Source: Paraburkholderia caffeinilytica | GTDB taxonomy: Bacteria; Pseudomonadota; Gammaproteobacteria; Burkholderiales; Burkholderiaceae | Length of the DNA stretch: 64,000 nt | Assembly: GCF_003368325.1 (NCBI RefSeq) | Contig: NZ_CP031467.1 | Location: 3,410,001-3,474,000, forward strand | Direction of reading: 5' to 3' | Shown: positions 6,381-16,566 of the stretch, one piece after another | Layout of the letters: each line of letters opens with the position of its first letter | Numbering within the stretch: position 1 is the first letter of the stretch | Position numbers and translations under genes: made by a program | The notes under the pieces: model-generated | Told to the model about the DNA's origin: nothing | Database searches by the model: none | Seen by the model: the letters and a program-made list of their open reading frames with translations, nothing else

Positions 6381-9116
6381 ATGAAACAGAGGGCATTGGC
6401 GTTGGCCATCAAAAGAATAATCTGGGCTGAACTGGCATTGTCGGCCGCAATCGTCGTACCGGCGTTTGCACAGAGCCAGCCGGCCGCCACCGGAACCGCG
6501 GCAGGCGCGACGACGGAGAGCACGCCCGCTGCGGCGCCAGCTCCGGCATCGGGCACCGCCGCGACACCGTCCGCGGACAACAACACCGCGACGCCGAGTG
6601 GCAAGGGCGTTCAGCAATTGAAGAAGTTCGAAGTGACCGGGTCGCTGATCCGTAGCTCCGACAAAGTCGGCTTCAACCAGGTTCAGACGGTTTCGCAGAA
6701 AGAAATTCAGAATAGCGGCGCCACGACTGTCGCAGATTTTCTGCGCGATACCGCCGCCAACTCCGCCAATAGCTGGAGCGAAGGTCAGGCCGGCAACTTT
6801 GCCGCGGGCGCGGCGGGTATCGCCCTGCGCGGCCTCAGCGAAAAGTACACACTGGTGCTGGTGGATGGACAGCGTGCGGCGCCGTTCGCGTTCTTTTCGA
6901 ACAGCGTTGACTCCTTCTTCGACCTGAACACGCTGCCGCTGAACTCGATCGATCGCATCGAAATCGTGAAGACCGGCGCAGTGTCGCAGTACGGCTCGGA
7001 TGCCGTCGCGGGCGTGGTCAATATCATCACGAAACACAACTATCAGGGACTGACGCTCGACGGCAGCTACGGCAGCGCCATCAACGGCGGTGGCGGCGCG
7101 GGCACGACCAAGTTCAGCGCGCTGGGTGGCTTCGGCGACCTCAACTCCGATCGCTTCAACGTGACGGCGGCAGCCAGCTACTACAAGTCGAATGGCATCA
7201 CGCTCGCGGACCGCGACTCGACTCGTAATCAGGACTTCACGAATCAGGCGGGTGGCTTCTCGCTGCTCGGGCCGTCGTACTGGAACCTACCCGGTGGGGG
7301 CGTGCAGGCGCTGAGCAACTGTCCGTTCGGCGGCTCGGTGCGTCCCGCAGCCACCAACTCGCTGACGGCGGGATCGGCCGGCACGGTCTGCGGCTTGAAC
7401 ACCGCCGAAGGCACGTCCATCGCACCGATGATGGAGCGTTTGAACGCGAAGCTTCACGCTGACTTCAAGATCAACGATCAGACCACCGCGTTCGCGGACT
7501 TCCTGGTCAGCAGCAACCACACCACCACGAACGACGGTCTGTGGGGCAACGTTGTCGGCAATCCGCAGGCCCCCGCACTCGTGTGGAACCCGCAGACGAA
7601 GCTGCTTACCCCGTTCAACTTCACGGTGCCGGCGAGCAATCCGTACAACCCGTTCGGCGTCGCCACGCCGCTCACCTATGCTTTCCCGAACACGATCGCG
7701 GAGAAGACGGATTCCGTGTACTGGCGCGCGTCTACGGGCGTCAAGGGGTCGTTCAACCTGCCGAACGGTGAATGGGATTGGGCGTCGTCGATCAGTCATT
7801 CGCAAAGCACGGTTTCGAACACCTATACGAACCAGCTGAACTCCTCCGTACTGAATAACATTTACCAGAACGGCACGCTGAATTTCGCAAATCCGGCGGC
7901 CACGCCGAACGCGTTCAACGGGCTGTACATGGACGCGAACAACCTGGGTATCTCGAAGCTCGATACGGTCGACGCAACGCTTTCGACACCGGAACTCTTC
8001 CATCTGCCGGCAGGTGACGTAGGCCTGGGGTTCGGTGCGCAGTTCACGCACCAGAGCGAAACGATGAATCCGGGTGGGGCGTTCGAAGACGGCCTGGTCA
8101 TCAACCCGAATCTCCAGACGGTGGACGGCCAGCGTAACGTTGCGGCGGTGTACTACCAGGTGGATATTCCGATTGTCCACAACCTGACGTTCAGCCAGTC
8201 GGGCCGTTACGACCACTATAGCGATGTCGGCGGCGCGTTCTCGCCGCGCTTCGCGCTGCGCTATCAACCGGTTCAGGCGCTGACGATGTACACGTCGTAC
8301 AGCCGCGGCTTCCGTGCGCCGACGTTCGTGGAGAACAGCAAGTCGCAAACGATCGGTCTGCAGGTGGACCCGGCCACCGGCCAGAACTACACGTCGATCA
8401 CGGAGGGCAATCCGAACCTGTCGCCGGAACGCACGAAGAACTTCAACATCGGCTTCGAACTGTCGCCGACGCGTACGACCGATGTGGGCCTCGACTGGTA
8501 CAAGATTCGCGTGGATCACGTGATCGGCCAGGGCACGCCTTCGCAGGTTGTCACCGACGCCAACGGCAACCTCCTGTACAAGGTGATCCCGTATTCGAAT
8601 CTGGGCTACCTCGACACAAACGGTTTCGAAGGCACGTTCCGTCAGGCACTGCCGACGAAGACCGCCGGTACGTTCACCCTGTCGGCTGACTGGGCATACG
8701 TGAACAGCTTCAAGATCGGTTTCCCGGGTGCATCGCCTGTGAACGGCGCGGGTAACAACTTCACCATCACGCAGCCGTTCGGCGGCAGCTTCCCGCGCTG
8801 GAGAGGCAACACCACGCTGGACTGGACGTACCACAAGTTTGACGCAGCGCTGACGTGGCAGTTCACGGGGCCGTACGCCCAGAATCTGTTGCCTGAGCCG
8901 AACAAAGTGGGGTCGTACAGCCAGTTCAATCTGATGATGACGTACACGGGCATCAAGAACTGGACGATCTATGGCGGCATCAACAATATCTTCAACCGCA
9001 CGCCGCCGTACGATCCGATCTTCGCGAACGGTACGCTGAATCAGACCGGCTACGACGAGTCGCTGTACTCGTACATCGGCCGTTTCGCCCAGATCGGCGC
9101 AACCTACAAGTTCTAA
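6381..9116 (+). CDS. TonB-dependent outer-membrane receptor
   Basis: A 911-residue receptor. It has a signal peptide (ALSAAIVVPAFAQ), a 45-residue Ala/Thr/Pro-rich linker, a likely TonB box at KKFEVTGSLIR, a plug domain (SGATTVADFLRD, GIALRGLSEKYTLVLVDGQR, IDRIEIVKTGAVSQYGSDAV), and a large beta-barrel closing with SYIGRFAQIGATYKF, whose terminal phenylalanine is the usual BAM signal. The V(T)GS.IR plug opening and the lack of a siderophore-type operon place it among the large Xanthomonas/Alteromonas-like receptors, many of which serve peptides or sugars rather than iron. It sits between the tonB operon and a Yej-type peptide importer, which makes a peptide-like ligand the best inference. A strong terminator follows. 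Confidence 0.92.
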   Translation: MKQRALALAIKRIIWAELALSAAIVVPAFAQSQPAATGTAAGATTESTPAAAPAPASGTAATPSADNNTATPSGKGVQQLKKFEVTGSLIRSSDKVGFNQVQTVSQKEIQNSGATTVADFLRDTAANSANSWSEGQAGNFAAGAAGIALRGLSEKYTLVLVDGQRAAPFAFFSNSVDSFFDLNTLPLNSIDRIEIVKTGAVSQYGSDAVAGVVNIITKHNYQGLTLDGSYGSAINGGGGAGTTKFSALGGFGDLNSDRFNVTAAASYYKSNGITLADRDSTRNQDFTNQAGGFSLLGPSYWNLPGGGVQALSNCPFGGSVRPAATNSLTAGSAGTVCGLNTAEGTSIAPMMERLNAKLHADFKINDQTTAFADFLVSSNHTTTNDGLWGNVVGNPQAPALVWNPQTKLLTPFNFTVPASNPYNPFGVATPLTYAFPNTIAEKTDSVYWRASTGVKGSFNLPNGEWDWASSISHSQSTVSNTYTNQLNSSVLNNIYQNGTLNFANPAATPNAFNGLYMDANNLGISKLDTVDATLSTPELFHLPAGDVGLGFGAQFTHQSETMNPGGAFEDGLVINPNLQTVDGQRNVAAVYYQVDIPIVHNLTFSQSGRYDHYSDVGGAFSPRFALRYQPVQALTMYTSYSRGFRAPTFVENSKSQTIGLQVDPATGQNYTSITEGNPNLSPERTKNFNIGFELSPTRTTDVGLDWYKIRVDHVIGQGTPSQVVTDANGNLLYKVIPYSNLGYLDTNGFEGTFRQALPTKTAGTFTLSADWAYVNSFKIGFPGASPVNGAGNNFTITQPFGGSFPRWRGNTTLDWTYHKFDAALTWQFTGPYAQNLLPEPNKVGSYSQFNLMMTYTGIKNWTIYGGINNIFNRTPPYDPIFANGTLNQTGYDESLYSYIGRFAQIGATYKF

Positions 9117-9144
9117 GGTCCGCTTGATTGGGCTGAAGAGTGCG

Positions 9145-9189
9145 CCGCTCCGGTTCCATATACTGTGGGAACCGGAGCGGTGTTTTTTT
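9145..9189 (+). terminator. Intrinsic terminator after the TonB-dependent receptor
   Basis: A perfect 13-bp GC-rich stem (9145-9157 with 9168-9180), a 10-base loop, and TGTTTTTTT directly after. A textbook intrinsic terminator; it separates receptor transcription from the Yej genes, at least in part. Confidence 0.92.
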
Positions 9190-9381
9190 GGCGAAGCATC
9201 ATAGGGCGGTAGTGCAGGCCGACTGCCGTTGCAATGAACCGGCGTGCGCGGACGATCACGTGAGACGGGCGCATGAGGCGTGTATATGAAGCGTCTCCAT
9301 GAGCGCTGTGCGTGCGGCGTGTCGCACGGCCGCAGGACGAATCGCGCGCGGGTCACGAGCCGGTGCGCACCGTATGGGCTG

Positions 9382-11349
9382 ATGAAAAGAATGATGAATT
9401 CCGGACTGCTGCGCCTGCACGACGCGATGGGATGTTTGCTCGGCGCAGTGCGCCGTGCCGCGAACATCGGGTTTGCCATTGCCGCGGCGCCTGGCGTGTT
9501 GGCGATATGCGGGGCGATCCCGACGGCGGTGGAGGCGAAGCCGTCGATTTCACAGTACGACCAGCCGAAATATCCCGCCGGTTTCACGCACTTCGACTAT
9601 GCGAATCCCGACGCGCCCGCCAACGGCTCGCTCAGTTTCGAAAACTATAACGAGCTGCAGACTTACGATTCGCTGAATCCGTTTCTGGTGCGTGGCGCGC
9701 CCGCGCCCGACGTCCTCAATCTGATGTTCGACACGCTGATGCAGCGCAGCTGGGACGAACTGGCCTCCGAATATCCGCTGATCGCCGACGATGTCGACGT
9801 CGCGCCGGACCTGACGTCGGCGACGTTTCATATCAATCCGGCCGCGCGCTTTTCGAACGGCGACCCGATCACCGCCGCCGACGTCAAGTATTCGTTCGAG
9901 ACGTTGACGAGTCCGCAGGCGTCGCCGCTTTTCAACGCGCAGTTCTCGATTATCAAAAGCGCGACGGTGATCGACAGGAGCACGATCCGCTTCGATTTCA
10001 AGCATTCTGAACGCGATGCGCCGCTGATTGCCGGCGACCTGCCGATCTTCTCGCCGAAATGGGGCATGCAGCCCAACGGCAAACGTCCGCCCTTCGATCA
10101 GATCTCTTCCGCGCCGCCGATCAGCAGCGGCGCCTATCTGATCGAAGGACGCAAAAACGACAAACAGATCACGTATCGCCGCAATCCTGACTATTGGGCG
10201 GCGAACCTTCCGTCGCGACGCGGCATGTTCCGCTTCGAGCGGATTGCCTTCAATCTGTACCGCGACCACTACACGCAGCTCGAAGCCTTCAAGGCGGGCG
10301 ATGCGGACGTCATCGTCGAATACAGCGCGACGCAGTGGGCGCGCAAATATGTCGGCAAGAACTTCGACAACGGGTTGCTGAAGAAGGGCGAATTCGCCGA
10401 CGGTCCCGCGCAGATGCAGGGCATGCTGATGAATCTGCGCAAGCCGATGTTCCAGGACCCACGCGTGCGTCACGCGCTGACGCTGGCGTTCGACTACGAC
10501 TGGATGAACCGGATGATGTTCTACGGTCAATACCGGCGCACCAGCAGCTATTTCGAAGCCAGCCCGTTCGGGGCAACCGGTATGCCGGGCGAGAAGGAGC
10601 TGGCGCTGCTCGAACCGCTGCGCGGCAGCGTGCCACCTGAAGTGTTCGGTCCGATGCTCAAGCAACCCGACACGATTGCGCCGAATTCCTTGCGCGGCAA
10701 TTTGCGCGTCGCTCGCGATCTGCTGGCGCAGGCCGGCTGGCACTATCGCGACGGCGCATTGCGCGACGTCAACGGTACGCCGATGACGATCGAAATCATG
10801 GACGATCAGCCCGGCATGGATCGTCTGATCCTGCCATATATGCAGGCGCTCGAGATGCTCGGGATTCAGGCCCACATGCGCGAAATCGACAGCGCCCTGT
10901 ACGAGAAGCGTCTGGATAATTTCGAGTACGACATGACCACCTTCATCTATCCGCCGGTCACCATTCCGGGCGCCGAACTGACGCGCCGCTTCGGCAGTGC
11001 GGCCGCATCCGAAGTCGGCTCCGAAAACTATCCGGGCATCCGTTCGAAGGCGGTCGACTCGCTGATTCACTCCGCGCTCACCGCCACCAATATCGAGGAT
11101 CTGGAGGCGGCGACCCGCGCGCTGGATCGAGTGCTGATCTATTCGTTTTACCTCGTGCCGGAGTACTACGCACCGGGCGCGCGCATCGGCTACAAGACCA
11201 CCCTCGGCTTTCCAAAGACGGTACCGAATTCGTACCTGTACGAAGACTGGGTCGTCAACTACTGGTACGTGAAGGCGCCAGGCGCACAAGCGACACAGAA
11301 ACCCCAGGCCACGCAATCCGCGGGTTCAACCACGGCCGCGGCCCACTGA
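9382..11349 (+). CDS. yejA: YejA-type periplasmic oligopeptide-binding protein
   Basis: Substrate-binding protein of an ABC peptide importer. The mature start resembles E. coli YejA closely (KYPAGFTHFDYANPDAP, then FDTLMQRSWDELASEYPLIA), and the SBP_bac_5 fold follows (FHINPAARFSNGDPITAADV, VRHALTLAFDYDWMN). YejA proteins deliver peptides, including microcin C in E. coli. I place the start at ATG 9382, giving 655 residues with a signal sequence ending near TAVEA; the frame is open to 9280 and the upstream 34 codons are basic and unlikely. No strong ribosome binding site was seen for either start. It begins the densely packed Yej-Tld gene run; yejB starts 8 bases after its stop. Confidence 0.9.
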   Translation: MKRMMNSGLLRLHDAMGCLLGAVRRAANIGFAIAAAPGVLAICGAIPTAVEAKPSISQYDQPKYPAGFTHFDYANPDAPANGSLSFENYNELQTYDSLNPFLVRGAPAPDVLNLMFDTLMQRSWDELASEYPLIADDVDVAPDLTSATFHINPAARFSNGDPITAADVKYSFETLTSPQASPLFNAQFSIIKSATVIDRSTIRFDFKHSERDAPLIAGDLPIFSPKWGMQPNGKRPPFDQISSAPPISSGAYLIEGRKNDKQITYRRNPDYWAANLPSRRGMFRFERIAFNLYRDHYTQLEAFKAGDADVIVEYSATQWARKYVGKNFDNGLLKKGEFADGPAQMQGMLMNLRKPMFQDPRVRHALTLAFDYDWMNRMMFYGQYRRTSSYFEASPFGATGMPGEKELALLEPLRGSVPPEVFGPMLKQPDTIAPNSLRGNLRVARDLLAQAGWHYRDGALRDVNGTPMTIEIMDDQPGMDRLILPYMQALEMLGIQAHMREIDSALYEKRLDNFEYDMTTFIYPPVTIPGAELTRRFGSAAASEVGSENYPGIRSKAVDSLIHSALTATNIEDLEAATRALDRVLIYSFYLVPEYYAPGARIGYKTTLGFPKTVPNSYLYEDWVVNYWYVKAPGAQATQKPQATQSAGSTTAAAH

Positions 11350-11357
11350 GGAACAGC

Positions 11358-12410
11358 ATGCTTGCCTACATTCTCAGACGATTGCTGTTGATGGTGCCGA
11401 CGCTGCTCGGCGTGGTCACCCTGACCTTTGTCGTCACGCAGTTCGTACCGGGTGGGCCGGTCGAACAGGTGATGACGCAACTCCGCCACGGCGCTGGCCG
11501 TGGCGGAGAGGCGGGGGCGGGCGGCGGAGGCTATCACGGCAGCCAGGGTGTCGATCCGCAGCAGATCGAGCAGATCAAGAAACAGTTCGGCTTCGACAAG
11601 CCGCCGCTCGAGCGATACGTGCTGATGCTCAAGCGCTATGCGACCTTCGATCTCGGCCAGTCCTACTATCAGCATGACAGCGTGTGGGAGGTCATCAAAT
11701 CGAAACTGCCGGTATCGATCACGCTCGGCTTATGGACAGTGCTACTCACGTATCTGATATCGGTGCCGTTGGGCATTGCGAAAGCGGTGCGCAACGGCTC
11801 GCGCTTCGATACGGTGACCAGTGTGCTGGTGCTCGCCGGCTATGCGATTCCTGGCTTCGTGCTGGGCGTGCTGCTGCTGATGCTGTTCGGCGGCGGCACG
11901 TTCTGGCAGGTGTTTCCGATGCGCGGCCTGACCTCGGACAACTTCCACGACCTCAGCACGTTCGGCAAGCTGCTCGATTATTTGTGGCACATCGCGCTGC
12001 CGGTCACCGCTTCGGTGGTCGGCAACTTCGCAATCGTCACGATCCTGACCAAGAACACCTTTCTCGAGGAGATCGGCCGTCAATATGTATTGACGGCTCG
12101 CGCCAAAGGGGCGCCGGAGCGCGACGTACTGTGGAAGCACGTACTGCGCAATGCCGCGATTCCGCTGCTGACCGGTTTGCCGGCGGCTTTCGTCGGCGCC
12201 TTCCTCAACGGCAATCTACTGATTGAAACCCTGTTTTCGCTCGACGGCATGGGTCAACTTTCGTATGACTCGGTGATTCGCCGTGACTATCCGGTCGTGC
12301 TCGGCTCGCTGTTTCTGTTCACGCTGATCGCCCTCATAACCAAACTCATTGCTGACGTCTGCTATGTCCTCGTCGACCCCCGCATCCAATTCAACCGCCT
12401 GGACCGCTGA
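11358..12410 (+). CDS. yejB: YejB-type peptide ABC permease
   Basis: A 350-residue inner-membrane permease. It matches E. coli YejB along its length: MLAYILRRLLLMVPTLLGVV at the start, a Gly-rich insert, then GVDPQQIEQIKKQFGFDKPP, SLPVSITLGLW-like KLPVSITLGLW, and the coupling EAA motif region (TARAKGAPERDVLWKHVLRN), ending CYVLVDPRIQFNR. About six membrane segments. The long periplasmic loop after helix 1 with the Gly-rich insert is typical of YejB and distinguishes it from DppB/OppB. AGGAACAGC precedes the ATG. yejE begins inside its 3' end. Confidence 0.93.
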   Translation: MLAYILRRLLLMVPTLLGVVTLTFVVTQFVPGGPVEQVMTQLRHGAGRGGEAGAGGGGYHGSQGVDPQQIEQIKKQFGFDKPPLERYVLMLKRYATFDLGQSYYQHDSVWEVIKSKLPVSITLGLWTVLLTYLISVPLGIAKAVRNGSRFDTVTSVLVLAGYAIPGFVLGVLLLMLFGGGTFWQVFPMRGLTSDNFHDLSTFGKLLDYLWHIALPVTASVVGNFAIVTILTKNTFLEEIGRQYVLTARAKGAPERDVLWKHVLRNAAIPLLTGLPAAFVGAFLNGNLLIETLFSLDGMGQLSYDSVIRRDYPVVLGSLFLFTLIALITKLIADVCYVLVDPRIQFNRLDR

Positions 12411-13479
12411 TCAGTCCGGTGCGGCGCACGTGGCGTCGCCGTCTCCGTGGCGGCGCACCTGGCTGCGCTTCAGGCGGCAACGGCTCGGTTACTGGAGCCT
12501 CGTGATCTTCGTATCGCTGTTCGCCATCAGCCTGCTAGGCGAGGTGCTGTCCAACGATCGTCCATTGGTTGTCCGTTATGAGGGGCAGTACTACTTCCCC
12601 ATCGTCAAGGACTATTCGGAGAAGATTTTCGGCGGCGATTTTCCGGCGCGGGCGAATTACCTCGATCCGTATATCCGCTCGCGGCTCGAATCGAACGGCA
12701 ACTTTGCGATCTATCCGCCGAATCATTTCCATTACGACACGATCGACTACTTCGCGGCCCATCCGTACCCGGCACCGCCCACCCGAAGCAACTGGCTCGG
12801 CACGGATCAGTACGGCCGCGACGTGCTAGCGCGGCTACTGTACGGTTTCCGGCTTTCGGTGCTGATGGCGCTTGCGCTCACGGTTTCCGGCGTCCTGATC
12901 GGCGTATTGACCGGCGCGGTGCAGGGCTTCTATGGCGGACGCACCGATCTGATCGGCCAGCGTCTGATCGAGATCTGGAGTTCCATGCCGGACCTGTACC
13001 TGCTGATCATCTTCGCCTCGATCTTCGAGCCCACGCTATGGCTGCTGTTTATTCTTCTGTCGATGTTCGGCTGGCTCGTGCTCTCCGACTACGTGCGCGC
13101 CGAATTCCTGCGTAACCGCTCGCTGGATTACGTGAGAGCGGCGCGCACCATGGGCCTCTCGAACTGGCAGATCATGTGGCGCCACGTGCTGCCGAATAGC
13201 CTGACGCCGGTGATCACGTTTCTGCCCTTCCGCATGAGCGCGGCGATTCTGTCGCTGACCAGTCTCGACTTCCTCGGACTGGGCGTGCCGCCGCCCACGC
13301 CGAGCCTCGGCGAACTGCTTCAGGAAGGCAAGAACAACCTCGACGCCTGGTGGATTTCGATCTCGGCTTTCGCCGCCCTGGTGATTACGCTGCTGCTGTT
13401 GACCTTCATGGGCGACGCATTGCGCAATGCGCTCGACACGCGCAAACGCGGTTCGGCGTTCGGCGGAGGTCCGCGATGA
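12364..13479 (+). CDS. yejE: YejE-type peptide ABC permease
   Basis: Partner permease of YejB. The sequence RRQRLGYWSLVIFVSLFAIS, NDRPLVVRYEGQYYFPIVKD, NWLGTDQYGRDVLARLLYG and SLDFLGLGVPPPTPSLGELL follows E. coli YejE, including the extra periplasmic segment (YFP...YSE..FGG) that separates YejE from DppC. It has about six membrane segments. The start chosen is ATG 12364, inside the yejB frame (47-base overlap); a GTG at 12430 is an alternative that would shorten the Ser/Ala-rich leader, since E. coli YejE begins only about 15 residues before the arginine-rich motif. Its stop overlaps the yejF start (ATGA). Confidence 0.92.
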   Translation: MSSSTPASNSTAWTADQSGAAHVASPSPWRRTWLRFRRQRLGYWSLVIFVSLFAISLLGEVLSNDRPLVVRYEGQYYFPIVKDYSEKIFGGDFPARANYLDPYIRSRLESNGNFAIYPPNHFHYDTIDYFAAHPYPAPPTRSNWLGTDQYGRDVLARLLYGFRLSVLMALALTVSGVLIGVLTGAVQGFYGGRTDLIGQRLIEIWSSMPDLYLLIIFASIFEPTLWLLFILLSMFGWLVLSDYVRAEFLRNRSLDYVRAARTMGLSNWQIMWRHVLPNSLTPVITFLPFRMSAAILSLTSLDFLGLGVPPPTPSLGELLQEGKNNLDAWWISISAFAALVITLLLLTFMGDALRNALDTRKRGSAFGGGPR

Positions 13480-15137
13480 GCGAAGCCAAACCGAACCGGC
13501 CGTTGCTCGAGATCGATCGCTTCTCCGTGCGTTTCGGCGACAAGATCGCGGTGCATGAACTGAGTCTCTCGATTGCGCGCGGCGAGCGTGTTGCCCTGGT
13601 CGGCGAATCGGGTTCCGGCAAAAGCGTCACCGCGTTGTCGATTCTGCGTCTTGTGGAGCACGCCGACCTGAGCGGCCGCATGCTGCTCGACGGCGAAGAT
13701 CTGCTGCAGAAAACCGAGCAGCAGATGCGCGGTCTGCGCGGCGCCGACGTGGCGATGGTGTTTCAGGAACCGATGACGGCGCTCAATCCGCTCTTCACGA
13801 TCGGCAAGCAGATCGCCGAAAGTTTGCGCCTGCATGAAGGCTTGCGGCCGAACGCGGCGCGCCAGCGCGGTATCGAGTTGCTCAGGCGCACCGGTATTCC
13901 CGAACCGGAGCGGCGTATCGACAGCTTTCCACATCAGCTGTCCGGCGGCCAGCGGCAGCGCGCGATGATCGCCATGGCGCTCGCGTGCCGGCCACGTCTG
14001 CTGCTTGCCGACGAACCGACCACCGCGCTCGACGTCACCGTGCGTCAGCAGATCGTCGATCTGTTGATCGCATTGCAGGAGCAGGAAGCGGCCGAGCGTG
14101 GCATGGCCGTGCTGCTCATCACGCACGACCTGAATCTGGTGAAGCGTTTCGCGCAGCGTGTCGCGGTGATGGAGAAGGGCGTACTGGTCGAAACCAATAC
14201 GACCGAAGCGCTGTTCTCCAACCCGCAGCATCCCTACACCCAACGCCTGCTGGACAGCGAGCCGCGTCGCGCGGTGGAGCCGGTCGAGCCGGGCGCGCCG
14301 CGTTTGCTCGACGTGCAGGGACTCGCCGTCGACTACCGCACCTCCGCGAAAGGCTGGCGCTCCATGTTCGGGCGCTCCACGTTCCGCGCAGTGCACGACG
14401 TCGACCTGAGCGTGCGGCGCGGTGAAACGCTCGGCATCGTCGGCGAGTCGGGGTCGGGAAAATCGACGCTGGCGGCCACCGTGCTTGGCTTGCAACAACC
14501 CGCCGCCGGCCATATTCATATCGACGGCTTGCCGCTTGACACGCTGAAAACCGCGCGCTCGCGCCGGGCGTTGTATTCGCGTATGCAAGTCGTGTTTCAG
14601 GACCCGTTCGGCTCGTTGTCGCCGCGCATGACGGTGGAGCAGATCGTCGGCGAGGGCCTGACGATGCATCAGCCCGACATGGACGCCAAGGCGCGGCGTG
14701 CACGCGTGGGCAGCCTGCTGGAAGAAGTGGGGATGCCCGCGGACGCCATGCTGCGCTATCCGCATGAGTTTTCCGGCGGCCAGCGCCAGCGTATTGCGAT
14801 TGCGCGAGCCCTCGCGGTCGAGCCGGAATTGCTGGTGCTCGATGAACCGACCAGCGCACTCGATGTATCCATCCAGAAACAGGTGCTGAATCTGCTGACA
14901 AATCTGCAGAAAAAGTACAAGCTAAGCTATTTGTTCATTACGCACGATCTGGCGGTGATGCGAGCCATGGCGCATCGCGTGATCGTGATGAAGTCGGGAC
15001 GCATCGTCGAAGCCGGCGACACACTCGATGTGTTGCATGCGCCGTCGCATCCTTATACCCAGTCGCTGCTCGCGTCGTCGCTGATCGTGTCGCCGGCGGG
15101 CGCAGCGGGGACTCATACGGGAACCACGAATGATTGA
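13476..15137 (+). CDS. yejF: YejF-type double ATPase of the peptide importer
   Basis: A 553-residue fusion of two ABC ATPases that powers YejB/YejE from the cytoplasm. Each half has a Walker A (GESGSGKS, near residues 46 and 322), an ABC signature (LSGGQRQR and FSGGQRQR) and a Walker B ([12 protein letters not shown] and [12 protein letters not shown]) with the following switch histidine (ITHDL twice). The C-terminal oligopeptide-transporter extension after each half (HPYTQ) is present. ATG 13476 has GGAGGT 5 bases upstream and overlaps the yejE stop by four bases. The end overlaps the tldD start by eight bases, linking peptide import to proteolysis. Confidence 0.95.
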   Translation: MSEAKPNRPLLEIDRFSVRFGDKIAVHELSLSIARGERVALVGESGSGKSVTALSILRLVEHADLSGRMLLDGEDLLQKTEQQMRGLRGADVAMVFQEPMTALNPLFTIGKQIAESLRLHEGLRPNAARQRGIELLRRTGIPEPERRIDSFPHQLSGGQRQRAMIAMALACRPRLLLADEPTTALDVTVRQQIVDLLIALQEQEAAERGMAVLLITHDLNLVKRFAQRVAVMEKGVLVETNTTEALFSNPQHPYTQRLLDSEPRRAVEPVEPGAPRLLDVQGLAVDYRTSAKGWRSMFGRSTFRAVHDVDLSVRRGETLGIVGESGSGKSTLAATVLGLQQPAAGHIHIDGLPLDTLKTARSRRALYSRMQVVFQDPFGSLSPRMTVEQIVGEGLTMHQPDMDAKARRARVGSLLEEVGMPADAMLRYPHEFSGGQRQRIAIARALAVEPELLVLDEPTSALDVSIQKQVLNLLTNLQKKYKLSYLFITHDLAVMRAMAHRVIVMKSGRIVEAGDTLDVLHAPSHPYTQSLLASSLIVSPAGAAGTHTGTTND

Positions 15138-16566
15138 CGAACGTTGGGCGCAGGCCGCCCGATCGCTTACGAGCCGCGCGGCGTTCTGGTCGCTGCGCAT
15201 TGTCGACGAACAGATCGACGATCACGAGATTCGCAACGACATCGCGCAACCCATGCGAACGGTGCGCGATCGTGGCGCGATGCTGATCGCATGGGCGGGC
15301 GCGGGCGCCGGCTACGCGGCCACCGCGAATCTGAGCGCCGCCGGCCTGCAGCAGGCGCTGGATCTCGCCACGGCCCGCGCGGAAGCGAGCGCGGCATTGT
15401 CGCTGATCGATCATCGCGAGGTGGCGCGCCCCGCGGTGAGCGGCCGCTATGTGTCGCCGAACGCGCAGCTTGCGTTGCCGCGCCGCGCCGAATGGCTGGA
15501 GCGCCTGAGCGTGGAATGCGCGGGCGCGAATCTCGATGCACGCATTGTCGAACGCGTCGCGGCCGTGCAGATCACGCATACCGATCAGCTCTACATCACC
15601 AGCGACGGCGTGCGGATCGATCAGCAGTTCCAGTTCGTGATGCCGCAGTTGAGCGTGGCCGCGCACGCGGACGGCGATACGCAGGTGCGCACCCTCGGCG
15701 GAAACTACGGCACCTTGGGGCAGGGCGGCATGGAAGTGCTCGCACGCTTCGGCTTCGACGGCTCGGGGGCGCGTGTCGCCAATGAAGCGCTGCAATTGCT
15801 GGCCGCGCCGAATTGCCCTTCAGGCAAGCGCGATTTGTTGCTGATGCCCGATCAGATGATGCTGCAGATTCACGAGTCGATCGGCCATCCGCTCGAACTC
15901 GATCGCATTCTCGGCGACGAGCGCAACTTTGCCGGCTGGAGTTTCGTCAAGAAAGACATGTTCGGCTCGTATCGCTACGGTTCGGAACTGCTGAACGTCA
16001 CCTTCGACCCGGAACTGTGCGAGGAAGCCGCCGCGTATGCATTCGACGACGACGGCACCGAAGCGAAAAAGCACTATCTGATCCGCGACGGCGTGCTCGA
16101 ACGTCCGCTCGGCGGCGCGCTTTCGCAGCAACGCGCGCAGATGGCGGGCGTGGCGAATTCGCGCGCGTCGAACTGGAACCGCGCGCCGATCGACCGCATG
16201 GCGAATCTGAACATCGAACCCGGCGAGCAGTCGCTGGAGCAGATGATCGGCAATATCGAACACGGCATTCTGATGCGCACCAACACGTCCTGGTCGATCG
16301 ACGACCATCGCAACAAATTCCAGTTCGGCTGCGAGTTCGGTCAACTGATCGAAAACGGCAAGCTGACCCAGGTCGTCAAACAGCCGAATTACCGCGGCAT
16401 TTCGGCGAATTTCTGGCGCAGCCTGAGCGCGGTGGGGAACGCGGATACGCGCGAGGTGTACGGCACGTCCATGTGCGGCAAGGGCGAACCGGCGCAGATC
16501 ATTCGCGTCGGCCATGCCTCGCCGGCCTGCGTGTTCAGCGGCATCGACGTGTTCGGAGGCGCCTGA
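15130..16566 (+). CDS. tldD: TldD-family zinc metalloprotease subunit
   Basis: TldD is the catalytic half of the TldD/TldE cytosolic protease, which in E. coli trims the microcin B17 leader and degrades CcdA and other unfolded peptides. This 478-residue protein carries HESIGH (residues 248-253), the HExxxH zinc motif, and MCGKGEPAQ near the C-terminus, whose cysteine (449) corresponds to the third zinc ligand known from the E. coli structure. The N-terminal domain (VRDRGAMLIAWAGAGAGYAA) is also typical. The ATG lies within the end of yejF (8-base overlap), so translation is coupled to the importer. Its own stop overlaps the start of the partner subunit (TGATG). Confidence 0.93.
   Translation: MIDERWAQAARSLTSRAAFWSLRIVDEQIDDHEIRNDIAQPMRTVRDRGAMLIAWAGAGAGYAATANLSAAGLQQALDLATARAEASAALSLIDHREVARPAVSGRYVSPNAQLALPRRAEWLERLSVECAGANLDARIVERVAAVQITHTDQLYITSDGVRIDQQFQFVMPQLSVAAHADGDTQVRTLGGNYGTLGQGGMEVLARFGFDGSGARVANEALQLLAAPNCPSGKRDLLLMPDQMMLQIHESIGHPLELDRILGDERNFAGWSFVKKDMFGSYRYGSELLNVTFDPELCEEAAAYAFDDDGTEAKKHYLIRDGVLERPLGGALSQQRAQMAGVANSRASNWNRAPIDRMANLNIEPGEQSLEQMIGNIEHGILMRTNTSWSIDDHRNKFQFGCEFGQLIENGKLTQVVKQPNYRGISANFWRSLSAVGNADTREVYGTSMCGKGEPAQIIRVGHASPACVFSGIDVFGGA

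Noticed and set aside
15813..16565. N-terminal extension of the tldE frame across tldD
   Set aside because: It lies wholly inside tldD in another frame, and its translation is Arg-rich; the overlapping ATG at 16566 is the real start.
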